A stretch of DNA of 64,000 bases from Sphingomonas radiodurans (lineage in GTDB: Bacteria > Pseudomonadota > Alphaproteobacteria > Sphingomonadales > Sphingomonadaceae): positions 124,001-188,000 of the forward strand of contig NZ_CP086594.1 in NCBI RefSeq assembly GCF_020866845.1, written 5' to 3'. The position numbers were made by a program, and so were the translations under genes. The first letter of the stretch is position 1, and every line of letters begins with the position of its first letter. The notes below the pieces were generated by a model. The model made no database searches, was not told the DNA's origin, and saw nothing but the letters and a program-made list of their open reading frames with translations. Of this stretch, positions 7,711-16,590 are shown one piece after another.

Positions 7711-10014
7711 GTGACCGATAGCCAGCTTGCCGATCCGCCGTACTTGAGGGGCCTCAATCCGCCGCAGCGCGAGGCGGTGCTGACGACCGACGGTCCCGTG
7801 CTTGTCCTCGCCGGCGCCGGAACCGGCAAGACCGCCGCGCTCACCGCACGGCTCGCGCATCTGCTGTACACCCGCAAGGCGTATCCCAGCGAGATCCTGT
7901 CGGTCACCTTCACAAACAAGGCCGCGCGCGAGATGCGCGAACGCGTCGGGCGTTTGGTCGGCGATGCGGTGGAAGGAATGCCGTGGCTCGGCACGTTCCA
8001 CGCAATCGGCGCCAAGATGCTCCGTCGCCATGCCGAGCTGGTCGGGCTGCAAAGCAACTTCACGATTCTCGATACCGACGATCAGTTGCGCCTGCTCAAG
8101 CAGCTGATCGCCGCCGCCGACATCGACGAGAAGCGCTTCCCTGCGCGCAGCCTCGCGGGGCTGATTGATGAGTGGAAGAACAAGGGGCTGATCCCGCGCG
8201 AGATCGATGCCGGCGAAAGCGAACGCTACGCCAATGGCCGCGGCGGCGAGTTGTACGAACAATACCAGGCTCGCCTGCGTGCAGTGAACGCATGTGATTT
8301 CGGTGACTTGCTGCTTCATGTTCTCACGATCCTGAAGACCGATCGCGACGTGCTGGCGCAGTATCAGCAGCGCTTCCGCTACGTGATGGTCGACGAATAT
8401 CAGGACACCAATTCGGTCCAGTACCTTTGGCTGCGATTGATCGCGCAGGAGCGGCGCAACTTGTGCTGCGTCGGTGACGACGATCAGTCGATCTATTCGT
8501 GGCGCGGCGCGCAGGTCGAGAATATCCTTAAGTTCGAGAAGGATTTCCCCGGCGCCAAGGTGATCCGGCTCGAACAGAATTACCGCTCGACCCCGCACAT
8601 CCTGGGCGCGGCCGGCGGCGTGATCGCGCAGAACACCGGCCGGCTCGGAAAGACGCTGTGGACCGAGCTCGACGCCGGCGAGAAGGTCCGTGTGATCGGC
8701 GTGTGGGATGGGCCCGAGGAGGCCCGCCGCGTCGGCGACGAGATCGAGGCCACCCAGCGCAACGGCAAGAGTCTCGACGACGTCGCAATCCTCGTGCGTG
8801 CGCAGCACCAGACGCGCGAGTTCGAGGACCGCTTCATCGCGATCGGCATGCCGTATCGCATCGTCGGCGGTTTCCGCTTCTACGAGCGCCAGGAAATCCG
8901 CGACGCGCTCGCGTATCTGCGCGTCGTCAACCAGCCCGCCGACGATCTCGCCTTCGAACGCATCGTCAACACGCCCAAGCGAGGGCTCGGCGACAAGGCG
9001 GTTGCCAAGGTTCACCAGCTTGCGCGCGCGGAAGGACTGCCGCTGATGGCCGCCGCCGTGCGCATCCTCGACACCGACGAGCTGACGCCGCAGGCGCGCC
9101 GCGCGCTCGGCAACCTCGTCGGTGACATCGCGCGCTGGCGGCAGATGGCGAGCGAGTTGCCACACCCCGAGCTTGCCCGGCAATTGCTCGACGAGAGCGG
9201 CTATACTGCCATGTGGCAGGCCGAGAAATCGGTCGAGGCGGCTGGCCGGCTCGAGAACCTCAGCGAACTTGTCCGCGCGATGGAGGAATATGAAAGCCTC
9301 GGCGCATTCCTCGAACACGTCAGCCTCGTGATGGACAATGAGGGGACACGCGAGGATCCCAAGGTCACGATCATGACGATCCACGCCGCCAAGGGGCTGG
9401 AGTACGACACGGTGTTCCTGGTCGGGTGGGAGGAAGGGTTGTTCCCCTCGCAGCGTGCGCTCGACGAAGGCGGCACGCGCAGCCTCGAGGAAGAACGCCG
9501 CCTCGCGTACGTCGCGATCACGCGCGCGCGGCGGCTTGCGGTGATCATCCATGCCGCCAATCGTCGCATCTACGGCCAGTGGACATCGTCGATCCCGTCG
9601 CGCTTCGTCGGCGAACTGCCCGCGGCGCATATCGACGCCGAGACGACCATGTCCGGCGGCGAGAGCCTGTGGCGTGCCAATTGGTCCGAGCGCGCCGATC
9701 CGTTCGCCGATGTCGCGCGTGGGACCGGGCGTGGGCCTGGCTGGCAACGCGCGGCCGGCACGCTCGATGCGAAGCCGGGCGGCGAATGGCAGTCGCGTAC
9801 CTTCACGCGCGAGCCAACCCGCATCGTCGAAAGCCGCTCGCCCTCGGTCGGCCTCGGCGCCAAAGGGCGCGATGATCTGTCGGTTGGGATGCGCGTGTTC
9901 CACCAGAAGTTCGGCTATGGTGCGATCGAGGAGATCGAGGGCAACAAGCTCGACATCGAGTTCGAAAAGGCCGGCCGCAAGCGCGTGATGGACAGTTTCG
10001 TCACGCTGCCGTGA
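7711..10014 (+). CDS. uvrD: ATP-dependent DNA helicase UvrD/PcrA
   Basis: Superfamily 1A 3'-5' helicase for nucleotide excision and mismatch repair; 767 residues from GTG 7711. Motifs in order: Q-motif LNPPQREAV, Walker A GAGTGKT (about 35-41), Ia SVTFTNKAAREM, Walker B DEYQDTN, III VGDDDQSIYSWRGA, IV LEQNYRST, V TIHAAKGLEYDTVF and VI LAYVAITRAR. A PcrA/UvrD-like C-terminal tail ends with a small domain (VFHQKFGYGAIEEIEGNKL) that in PcrA/UvrD contacts RNA polymerase. The exact start is uncertain: upstream in-frame codons to 7630 overlap the divergent GFA gene. Confidence 0.94.
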   Translation: MTDSQLADPPYLRGLNPPQREAVLTTDGPVLVLAGAGTGKTAALTARLAHLLYTRKAYPSEILSVTFTNKAAREMRERVGRLVGDAVEGMPWLGTFHAIGAKMLRRHAELVGLQSNFTILDTDDQLRLLKQLIAAADIDEKRFPARSLAGLIDEWKNKGLIPREIDAGESERYANGRGGELYEQYQARLRAVNACDFGDLLLHVLTILKTDRDVLAQYQQRFRYVMVDEYQDTNSVQYLWLRLIAQERRNLCCVGDDDQSIYSWRGAQVENILKFEKDFPGAKVIRLEQNYRSTPHILGAAGGVIAQNTGRLGKTLWTELDAGEKVRVIGVWDGPEEARRVGDEIEATQRNGKSLDDVAILVRAQHQTREFEDRFIAIGMPYRIVGGFRFYERQEIRDALAYLRVVNQPADDLAFERIVNTPKRGLGDKAVAKVHQLARAEGLPLMAAAVRILDTDELTPQARRALGNLVGDIARWRQMASELPHPELARQLLDESGYTAMWQAEKSVEAAGRLENLSELVRAMEEYESLGAFLEHVSLVMDNEGTREDPKVTIMTIHAAKGLEYDTVFLVGWEEGLFPSQRALDEGGTRSLEEERRLAYVAITRARRLAVIIHAANRRIYGQWTSSIPSRFVGELPAAHIDAETTMSGGESLWRANWSERADPFADVARGTGRGPGWQRAAGTLDAKPGGEWQSRTFTREPTRIVESRSPSVGLGAKGRDDLSVGMRVFHQKFGYGAIEEIEGNKLDIEFEKAGRKRVMDSFVTLP

Positions 10015-10057
10015 CAGCTGGCTTTGCGCCTGATCTCGTCGCCCGTAAGGGTTTGGC

Positions 10058-11215
10058 ATGACCCTTTCGCATGCCGAATCCGATCAGCTTGTCCGGAACG
10101 GGCTCGACTTGCTCCGTCGCGGTGATGGCGCCTCCGCCCGACTGGTCTTCGAGCGATTGCTGGCGGAAGCGCCAGATGCGCCGCGGCCGTGGTTTCCGCT
10201 CGCCCAAGCGTGCCGGCTGACGCGGGACTCCGAAGGTGAAGCTAACGCGCTGACTGCGCTGCTGCGCGAGGAACCGCGCCACCTCGCAGGGCTCCTGTTC
10301 ATGGCGGAGCGCAAACGGCTCGACGGCGACGATCGCGCCGCGACCAGCTTCTATACCGCCGCGCTGAACCAGGCGGCGGCAGCGGGCGAGGTGCCGGCAT
10401 CGCTGCATCCGCTGCTGCACCAGGCCGAGGCATTCAAACAGCAGGCGGCGACGCGCTTTGCCGACCATCTGGGCAGCGCGGTCGGACCATCGACCTCGCC
10501 GCGCGTCGCCGAGTCGCTCGATCTGCTCCTCGGCCGCACGCAACTGTACCTCCAGCAGCCATCGATGTTCTATTTCGCGGGCTTGCCGCAGCGCGCCTTC
10601 TTTGCGCGCGAAGAGTTCGACTGGGTGGCCGAGATCGAAGCCGCCACCCCGGCAATCCGGGCCGAGCTGGAAGCCGCCGACGCCCAGCAGAGCGGCTTTA
10701 CCCCCTATGTCGCGGGCAGTTCCGATCGCCCGATGCCCAACAATCCGTTGCTCGACGATCCCGCATGGAGCGCGCTGTATCTCTGGCGCGGCGGCCAGAT
10801 CGTCGCCGAGAACGCCACGCGGTTCCCAGCCACGCTCGCCGCATTGGCCGCGCTGCCGATCCCGCGCATCGCCGGCCGCTCGCCGATGGCGCTATTTTCG
10901 CGCCTCACGCCGGGTACGCACATCCAGCCCCACCACGGCCTGCTCAACACGCGGCTGATCTGTCATTTGCCGATCATCGCACCCGACGGCTGCGCACTGC
11001 GCGTCGGTGCCGAAACGCGGTCTTGGCGCGAAGGCGAGCTGATGATCTTCGACGACTCGTTCGAACACGAGGCGTGGAACCGCGGCACCGCCGTGCGCAC
11101 CGTTCTGCTATTCGAAATCTGGCGGCCAGAGATCGGTTACCACGAACGCGCCGATCTCACCCGCTTGTTCGAGGCGATCGACGCCTATGGCCCGGCACTG
11201 GTCGATCAGGGCTGA
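10058..11215 (+). CDS. Aspartyl/asparaginyl beta-hydroxylase-like protein with TPR N-terminus
   Basis: 385 residues. The N-terminal third (about 1-150) is helical and TPR-like (LRRGDGASARLVFERLLAEAPDAPRPWFPLAQACR). The C-terminal part is an AspH/LpxO-type double-stranded beta-helix, an Fe(II)/2-oxoglutarate-dependent dioxygenase. The core motif is HIQPHHGLLNTRLICHLPI, followed by REGELMIFDDSFEHEAWNRG with the distal metal His and VRTVLLFEIWRP. The substrate may be a protein side chain or a lipid A-like molecule and cannot be told. It starts 43 bases after uvrD. Its 3' end overlaps the convergent DoxX-like gene by 10 bases. Confidence 0.88.
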   Translation: MTLSHAESDQLVRNGLDLLRRGDGASARLVFERLLAEAPDAPRPWFPLAQACRLTRDSEGEANALTALLREEPRHLAGLLFMAERKRLDGDDRAATSFYTAALNQAAAAGEVPASLHPLLHQAEAFKQQAATRFADHLGSAVGPSTSPRVAESLDLLLGRTQLYLQQPSMFYFAGLPQRAFFAREEFDWVAEIEAATPAIRAELEAADAQQSGFTPYVAGSSDRPMPNNPLLDDPAWSALYLWRGGQIVAENATRFPATLAALAALPIPRIAGRSPMALFSRLTPGTHIQPHHGLLNTRLICHLPIIAPDGCALRVGAETRSWREGELMIFDDSFEHEAWNRGTAVRTVLLFEIWRPEIGYHERADLTRLFEAIDAYGPALVDQG

Positions 11216-11625
11216 CGCGGCGGGGCTTGACGCCCCAGCCAGCGATCCGCCGCACCGCTCGCCCACAGCGCCCACCAGATGATCAGCGGCTGCAACAGCA
11301 AGCGCGGCGCGTGATACGCCAGCGGCAGGCCGGTCCCGCTCGATAGGTCCAGCACGGCATGGTACATGTTCGCCGGCCAGACGCACAGCGCGTAGGCGGC
11401 TAACGCCCAGCCCGCCGCGCGGCGCCAGCGCGACGTAGAAAGCGCGATCACGCCAGCGAGTTCGCACAGCCCGGTGACGATCACCACCGCGCGCGCGAAC
11501 GGCACCATCGGCGGCACGATCCGCACCATCGCATCGGTTAACACCAAATGCCCGACGCCGGCGACGGCATAGCAAGCCATCAGCACCCACCGCGCAATCC
11601 GGCGGCCCCAGCTTTCGTTTGCCAT
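11206..11625 (-). CDS. DoxX-like small membrane protein
   Basis: 139 residues with four predicted transmembrane helices (RWVLMACYAVAGVGHLVL; VVIVTGLCELAGVIAL; WALAAYALCVWPANMYHAV; LLQPLIIWWALWAS). The pattern GxGHL, GLCELAGVIAL and PANMYHA fits DoxX/DoxX-like proteins of the inner membrane. ATG 11625 sits 5 bases after GAGGAG; the GTG two codons earlier (11631) lies inside that site. Physiological role unknown. Confidence 0.85.
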   Translation of the reverse strand: MANESWGRRIARWVLMACYAVAGVGHLVLTDAMVRIVPPMVPFARAVVIVTGLCELAGVIALSTSRWRRAAGWALAAYALCVWPANMYHAVLDLSSGTGLPLAYHAPRLLLQPLIIWWALWASGAADRWLGRQAPPRQP

Positions 11626-11713
11626 GCTCACTCCTCACGCTCGTTCAGGAACGATACGGCTGCGAAACCGTATCTGCGCCATGCCCACTTACGGGCATCG
11701 AGAGGATAGTGAC

Positions 11714-12280
11714 ATGCTTACCCGTAGCATCGGCATGGCCCTTGTCGCGGCCGGCGCCGCGGCCGGCGTCGCGATCGCCAGCCCCGCCTCCGCCCAGTCC
11801 AGTGCAGACGACGCACGTTTCCGCGCCGCACAGGATCGCTTCGAACGCGAGATGCAGATCTTCCGAACCGAATTCGATCGTTACCAGTCGGTACGCCGCG
11901 TGCCCAACGCCGGCTATCGCGATCCGCGCTGGGACGACGGACGCACCGGCCCGCCACCCGTCTCGCGCTATAACGATAACGATGATCAGTGGCGTGACGA
12001 GGGTGATTACGATCCCACACGCTATTATCGCTCGGGCGGCCAATATCAGGAGCGTGCGCTCGCGCCGACCGATCGCGTCTATTCGGGCTCGGACGGCCGC
12101 TATTACTGCCGTCGGTCGGACGGTACGACTGGGCTGATCGTTGGCGGGGTCGCCGGCGGCCTGCTCGGTAACGTGATCGACGGTGGACGAAGCCGGATCG
12201 TCGGCACGCTGCTCGGCGGCGCGGCGGGCGCGCTGGCCGGGCGCTCGGTCGATCAGAACAGCCAGGTTCGCTGCCGTTGA
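11714..12280 (+). CDS. Glycine-zipper 2TM-domain cell-envelope protein
   Basis: 188 residues with an N-terminal signal peptide (MLTRSIGMALVAAGAAAGVA, cleavage after ASA near 31). A charged Arg/Asp/Tyr-rich middle region follows. Near the C-terminus is a glycine-zipper segment (GLIVGGVAGGLLGNVIDGG and GTLLGGAAGALAGRSVD), typical of Rickettsia 17-kDa-antigen-like envelope proteins. ATG 11714 has GAGGATAG upstream. The ORF stop overlaps the TTG start of the cupin gene. Confidence 0.85.
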   Translation: MLTRSIGMALVAAGAAAGVAIASPASAQSSADDARFRAAQDRFEREMQIFRTEFDRYQSVRRVPNAGYRDPRWDDGRTGPPPVSRYNDNDDQWRDEGDYDPTRYYRSGGQYQERALAPTDRVYSGSDGRYYCRRSDGTTGLIVGGVAGGLLGNVIDGGRSRIVGTLLGGAAGALAGRSVDQNSQVRCR

Positions 12281-12681
12281 GCGAAGCGGCCGCCCTCATT
12301 GCAAGATTGGGATTGGCCCCCCATCCCGAGGGCGGCCACTACCGCGAGACGGTGCGGCTTGCGCCGGCCGAGGCAGGAGGACGATCGCCCATGACGGCGA
12401 TCCTCTTCCTGCTCGACGACGGTGAGCGCTCACACTGGCATCGCGTCGATGCAGCGGAACTATGGCTGTGGCACGATGGCAGCCCGTTGACGCTGTCGAT
12501 CGCGGACGGCCCGGCCATCGCTAATCACCGGCTCGGTCCGGAGACACCGCAAGCGATGGTTCCGCCAGATGCATGGCAAGCGGCGATAGCAGAGAGCGGC
12601 TGGGCGCTTGTCACCTGCGTCGTCACGCCCGGGTTCGACTTTGCCGGCTTCGAGTTGGCTCCGCCCGGCTGGTCGCCTTAG
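12277..12681 (+). CDS. DUF985-type cupin protein
   Basis: 134 residues of the cupin superfamily. The signature LGLAPHPEGGHYRET at the start, ILFLLDDGERSHWHRVDAAELWLWHDG in the middle and VTCVVTPGFDFAGFEL at the end are those of the DUF985 (PF06172) group. The start codon TTG 12277 overlaps the preceding TGA (TTGA), implying translational coupling to the glycine-zipper gene. Biochemical role unknown. The 3' end overlaps the convergent 117-aa gene by 4 bases. Confidence 0.88.
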   Translation: MSEAAALIARLGLAPHPEGGHYRETVRLAPAEAGGRSPMTAILFLLDDGERSHWHRVDAAELWLWHDGSPLTLSIADGPAIANHRLGPETPQAMVPPDAWQAAIAESGWALVTCVVTPGFDFAGFELAPPGWSP

Positions 12682-13031
12682 GCGTCGACCGCCAGCAGTG
12701 TGACGCCAGCATAGCGCGCATCCGACGGCGCGAACAAATCGCTTGGGGTGAACCGCCGCGGTGTCACGCGCAGGCCGCCAAGCCCGGCAATTTTGAACGC
12801 GCCGATCTTGGGCTCCTTCGGCGGCTTGCCATCACGCTCCAGCGTCAAGGCGTCGACATAATATTCGCCGTGCTTGGTGTAGACGATATGCGGCGCCAAC
12901 GTGACGGTGCCACGGTTGTACGTCGCGGCAAGCGCTTGGAGCTTAACGATCGCCTCGAACACGACCGGCATGCTGGCAGGCGGCGCCGCTGGCGGCGCGA
13001 TGACACGGTCCTCGTCGGTGTTCAGCTTCAT
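12678..13031 (-). CDS. Hypothetical protein, 117 aa
   Basis: I do not recognise a named domain. Residues 1-25 are acidic and then Pro/Ala-rich. The remainder looks like a compact alpha/beta fold (VFEAIVKLQALAATYNRGTV; HIVYTKHGEYYVDALTLERD; IGAFKIAGLGGLRVTPRRF). The pattern of a predicted WYL- or SH3-like strand set is suggestive only. ATG 13031 (MKLNTDEDRV) is preferred to 13097, which adds a Cys-rich stretch. Ribosome-binding site weak (GGTG). It is divergent from the peroxiredoxin/oxygenase fusion. Confidence 0.65.
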   Translation of the reverse strand: MKLNTDEDRVIAPPAAPPASMPVVFEAIVKLQALAATYNRGTVTLAPHIVYTKHGEYYVDALTLERDGKPPKEPKIGAFKIAGLGGLRVTPRRFTPSDLFAPSDARYAGVTLLAVDA

Positions 13032-13164
13032 GTTCACCGGTCTAGTCCATTCTGCTGCAGTGCAGCAACAACCGTTTTTGGCAACGCAGCGTTCCATACT
13101 TGCACTTCAGTGCCGGAGGAACGATTCGAGTCGCGGACGGCAAGACGGCTTGTTAGCGTACGGC

Positions 13165-14295
13165 ATGGCCAATCTGTTACTTCCCGGTGATCAGGCGCCG
13201 TGGTTTCATGCGCCGGCGCTGGCCGGTAACCCGCGCTACACGTTCGATACTGCCGCCGGCCGACCGATCTTGCTGCTGTTTGCGGGCCGCGCGGGCCATC
13301 CGGCGATCACCGGCGCGCTCGCGGTGCTGGCCGCGAACCGCGCGTTGTTCGATGACGCGCAAGCCTCCTTTTTCGGTGTCACGACCGATCCCGGCGACGT
13401 TGAGCAGAGTGTCATCGCACCCGAGCTGCCGGGAATACGCTGGTTCCTCGATTATGACGGCGCCGTCTCGCGAAAATACGGCGCGTTGGATAGCGACGGC
13501 AGCGACTTGCGATACCGCCCGCACTGGCTGGTGCTCGATACGACGCTGCGGGTCGCTGGACGCTTCTCAGTCGATGCAGGCAACGAAGCCATCATAGCGC
13601 TGAAAGCGCTAATCGACGCGCCGACCGAATATCCTGCCGCCCCGGTTCTGATCGTGCCGCGCATTCTGGAACCCGAAATGTGCCGCCGCCTGATCGATCT
13701 CTACGAGGCGAATGGCGGCGAAGATTCGGGCTTCATGCGCGAGGAGAACGGGATCACCGTCGCCCGCATCGATCATAATCACAAACGCCGGTCGGATTTC
13801 CACATCGAGGAGAATGAGCTGCGCGAGCAGCTTAGCGCGCGGCTGCGGCGCTTTCTGATCCCGCAGATCAAGCGCGCGCTGCAATGGGAAGCGACTCGCA
13901 TCGAACGCTGGCTGGTCGCCTGCTACGATAGCGACCCAAAGGATGGCGGGGGCGGCGGCCATTTCCGCGCGCACCGCGACAATACCACCAAGGGCACCGC
14001 GCACCGCAAGTTCGCCTGCACGATCAACCTCAACGCGGGCGAGTATGACGGCGGAGACCTAGCGTTTCCGGAGTTCGGCCCGCAGACCTATCGCGCGCCG
14101 ACTGGCGGCGCGGTGATTTTCTCCTGCTCGCTGCTCCACGAGGCTCGGCCCGTTACCCGCGGCAAGCGCTATGCGTTCCTGCCATTCCTGTATGACGAGG
14201 AGGGAGCCCGGCTGCGCGAGGCGAACATGCAATATGTCGCACCCGAGATCGCCGGCTACCGCGCCGATATCACGGTGAGCGAGGCCGCCGCGTAA
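13165..14295 (+). CDS. Peroxiredoxin-like domain fused to 2OG-Fe(II) oxygenase
   Basis: 376 residues in two parts. Residues 1-145 follow the AhpC/TSA thioredoxin-fold pattern (LLLPGDQAPWFHAPAL; RPILLLFAGRAGH; FFGVTTDPGD; WFLDYDGAVSRKYGA; LDTTLRVAGRF) but have no cysteine where the peroxidatic Cys should be. Residues 155-376 are a prolyl-4-hydroxylase-like dioxygenase with HRD iron motif near 270-272, GEYDGGDLAFPEFG, distal His near 325 (SLLHEARPV) and 2-oxoglutarate-binding Arg near 335. ATG 13165 gives the natural Prx N-terminus. The role of the inactive Prx part is probably structural or substrate binding. Confidence 0.88.
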   Translation: MANLLLPGDQAPWFHAPALAGNPRYTFDTAAGRPILLLFAGRAGHPAITGALAVLAANRALFDDAQASFFGVTTDPGDVEQSVIAPELPGIRWFLDYDGAVSRKYGALDSDGSDLRYRPHWLVLDTTLRVAGRFSVDAGNEAIIALKALIDAPTEYPAAPVLIVPRILEPEMCRRLIDLYEANGGEDSGFMREENGITVARIDHNHKRRSDFHIEENELREQLSARLRRFLIPQIKRALQWEATRIERWLVACYDSDPKDGGGGGHFRAHRDNTTKGTAHRKFACTINLNAGEYDGGDLAFPEFGPQTYRAPTGGAVIFSCSLLHEARPVTRGKRYAFLPFLYDEEGARLREANMQYVAPEIAGYRADITVSEAAA

Positions 14296-14298
14296 CGC

Positions 14299-16401
14299 CT
14301 ACTTCTCCATCAGCTTCTGCGCGAAATACACAGTCTGCAGCGCCTGCAGCCGCGCGCCCTGCGCGATATCCGCATCGCCCGAATGGCCACCCGCCGTGTC
14401 CTCGTAGAACAAGTACGGCAGGCCATATTCCTTCATTCGCGCCGCAAACTTGCGCGCATGCTGCGGCCCGACGCGATCGTCCTTGGTCGTCGTCCAGATA
14501 TACGGCTCAGGGTAGCGCCCGTCCTTTTTCAGCGCGTGGTATGGCGAAATCTTGGCCAGGAAAGCGCGCTCGGCTGGCACCGCGACCGAGCCATATTCGT
14601 CAACCCACGACGCGCCCGCCGCGATCCCCTCGTAGCGCAACATGTCGAGCAACGGCACCTGGATCGTCACCGCACCCCACAGCTCGGGATGCTGCGTCAG
14701 TTCGACGCCCATCAGCAGCCCGCCATTCGAGCCGCCGTAGATCCCGAGCTTCGCCGCATCGGTGATCCCGCGCACGGTAAGATCGCGCGCAACGCTCGCG
14801 AAATCGTCGAAGATCAACTGTCGCTTCGTCTTGCGCCCCGCCTCATGCCACGCCGGCCCGAACTCGCCGCCGCCACGGATATTGGCGAGCACGAACGCTC
14901 CGCCGCGTTCCAGCCAGAGCTTGCCGGTACCGCCCGAATAATACGGCGTGTTCGACACTTCGAAGCCGCCATAAGCCGTCATCAGCGTCGGCACTGGACC
15001 CGTCATCCCAGCGCGGTGAACCACGAAATACGGCACCTTGGTCCCGTCCGACGACACCGCCTCGAACTGCTCGACCTCCAGCCCCGCGGCATCGAAACGC
15101 GCCGGGAGCGACTTCACCACCGCGGGCGCAATCGCCGCGATCGCATCGAACGCCAACAGCCGCGTCGGCGTGGTGAAGCCCGACACCGTCAGATACCCCC
15201 GATCGCTGCCGACATCGCTCGCGACCAGATCAACCGACAGATTGTCGGGCAGCGCAAGCGTCCGCGATGTCCAGCCGTCGCCCTGCGGCACGAACACCAT
15301 CGCGCGCCCACGGACATTGTCGTAGATCGACGCGACCACCGCGCCCTTCGTCACCCGAACGTTGTCACGATCGACCGACTGGCGCGCCGCCGGCGCGAAG
15401 ATCAGCGTCGGTTCGCCAACGCCGGCGCGTGCCGCCGCCAGCGGCAGCGAGGCGAGTGAGCCTTCGGGGATATTGCCCCACGGCTCGCTGGTCTTCACGA
15501 TCAGCCGGCCGTCGACCATGCCCTTGATCTCGGTCCGCTCCGGCATCGCGATCTGCTTGGCGGCCGTGCCATCCCACAGGAAGCTCTCCGACGTGAAGAA
15601 GGTCTTTGCGCGCGTGACGAGCACCGCGCGATTGCCCTTTGCGTCGACCACAACCGACGACCAGACACCGATATCGTCAGTCGTCCCACGATAGATTTCG
15701 CGTGCGGCATCGAGCGCCTGACCGCGCTTCACGATTTTCACAACATACGGATAGCCCGACTTGGTGACCGTCCCGCCGCCCCAGTCGCGCGAGACGATGA
15801 GCGTGTCGGCATCGATCCAGCCGACCTGCTGTTTCGACGTCGGCAGGGTGAAGCCGCCATCGACGAAGCGGCCGTCGACGATGTCGAATTCGCGTAGCGT
15901 CGTCGCGTCTTCGCCGCCCTCGCTCAGTTCGACCAGACAGCGACGTTCCTCGGGCTCCAGGCACGTCACGCCCTTCCACACCCACTTCTTGCCTTCCGCC
16001 TGCGACAGCGCGTCGAGATCGATCAGCGTCGTCCACTTCGGGCTGGCGGCTGCGTAATCGGCTTCGCTCGTCCAGCGCCAGATCCCCTGCGGATGCGTCG
16101 TATCGCGCCACAGATTGAAGATGCGGCCGCCGATCATCTGCGGCATCGGGATGCGATCCTCCGCGGACGCGATCGCCAGCGCTTCGTCGAAGAAGGTCTT
16201 GTACCGCAGATCGGCCTCGAGCCGGGCAAGCGTGCGCTTGTTCTCGGTCTCGACCCAGGCGAGCGACTTGGCGCCGTCCTTGTCCTCGAGCCAGATATAG
16301 GGATCGTTCGTTGCCATCACGTCTGTCATCGGCGCGGTCTGAGCGATGCCGCCCCCCGCCGCAAGCGCCACCAAAGCAACACCGATCGCCAAATGCTTCA
16401 T
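14299..16401 (-). CDS. Prolyl oligopeptidase-family serine peptidase (S9A), exported
   Basis: 700 residues with a signal peptide (MKHLAIGVALVALAAGGGIAQ), so periplasmic or outer. A seven-bladed propeller covers about 60-430. The C-terminal alpha/beta-hydrolase domain carries the nucleophile motif GGSNGGLLMG, the Asp in TTKDDRVGPQHARKF and the His in TAGGHSGDAD. This is the complete S9A triad, cleaving short peptides after proline. ATG 16401 has GGAG at good spacing (ACGGAGTGTCTT); the 16452 start lacks one. It converges with the oxygenase fusion gene, with 3 bases between them. Confidence 0.92.
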   Translation of the reverse strand: MKHLAIGVALVALAAGGGIAQTAPMTDVMATNDPYIWLEDKDGAKSLAWVETENKRTLARLEADLRYKTFFDEALAIASAEDRIPMPQMIGGRIFNLWRDTTHPQGIWRWTSEADYAAASPKWTTLIDLDALSQAEGKKWVWKGVTCLEPEERRCLVELSEGGEDATTLREFDIVDGRFVDGGFTLPTSKQQVGWIDADTLIVSRDWGGGTVTKSGYPYVVKIVKRGQALDAAREIYRGTTDDIGVWSSVVVDAKGNRAVLVTRAKTFFTSESFLWDGTAAKQIAMPERTEIKGMVDGRLIVKTSEPWGNIPEGSLASLPLAAARAGVGEPTLIFAPAARQSVDRDNVRVTKGAVVASIYDNVRGRAMVFVPQGDGWTSRTLALPDNLSVDLVASDVGSDRGYLTVSGFTTPTRLLAFDAIAAIAPAVVKSLPARFDAAGLEVEQFEAVSSDGTKVPYFVVHRAGMTGPVPTLMTAYGGFEVSNTPYYSGGTGKLWLERGGAFVLANIRGGGEFGPAWHEAGRKTKRQLIFDDFASVARDLTVRGITDAAKLGIYGGSNGGLLMGVELTQHPELWGAVTIQVPLLDMLRYEGIAAGASWVDEYGSVAVPAERAFLAKISPYHALKKDGRYPEPYIWTTTKDDRVGPQHARKFAARMKEYGLPYLFYEDTAGGHSGDADIAQGARLQALQTVYFAQKLMEK

Positions 16402-16463
16402 AAGACACTCCGTTATTCCTGCGACCGTGGCGGGCGCGCTGTCTCGAAGCAAGCCAACCCCTC

Positions 16464-16496
16464 TCCGTTCATGCCGAGCAAAGTCGAGGCACCAAC
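16464..16496. repeat. Partial REP-like intergenic element
   Basis: The stretch beginning CTCCGTTCATGCCGAGC and ending AAGTCGAGGCACC is a degenerate match to the short element reading roughly GTTCGTGCTGAGC...GTCGAAGCACC, scattered between genes in sphingomonads and other proteobacteria. This is recalled from other genomes, not searched. Its presence argues that the region is non-coding and that the downstream MFS gene starts after it. Confidence 0.4.
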
Positions 16497-16590
16497 CCTG
16501 GAAGAAATCGCCGGTGGCATCTCCCTCAACTACGCTCGGGACGAACGGGCGGGGGTTCCAACACCGCTTGCCGCCAAGCCAGAGCCGCTT

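Noticed and set aside
7669..10059. 796-codon open frame antisense to uvrD
   Set aside because: uvrD motifs are complete on the plus strand; the antisense protein has no recognisable domain.
14383..15459. 358-codon open frame opposite the prolyl oligopeptidase
   Set aside because: Arg/His-rich shadow frame; the peptidase on the other strand has its full catalytic triad.
16093..16590. N-terminal extension of the 468-aa MFS transporter
   Set aside because: It would overlap the divergent peptidase gene and translate a REP-like element; the extra residues do not resemble a transporter.
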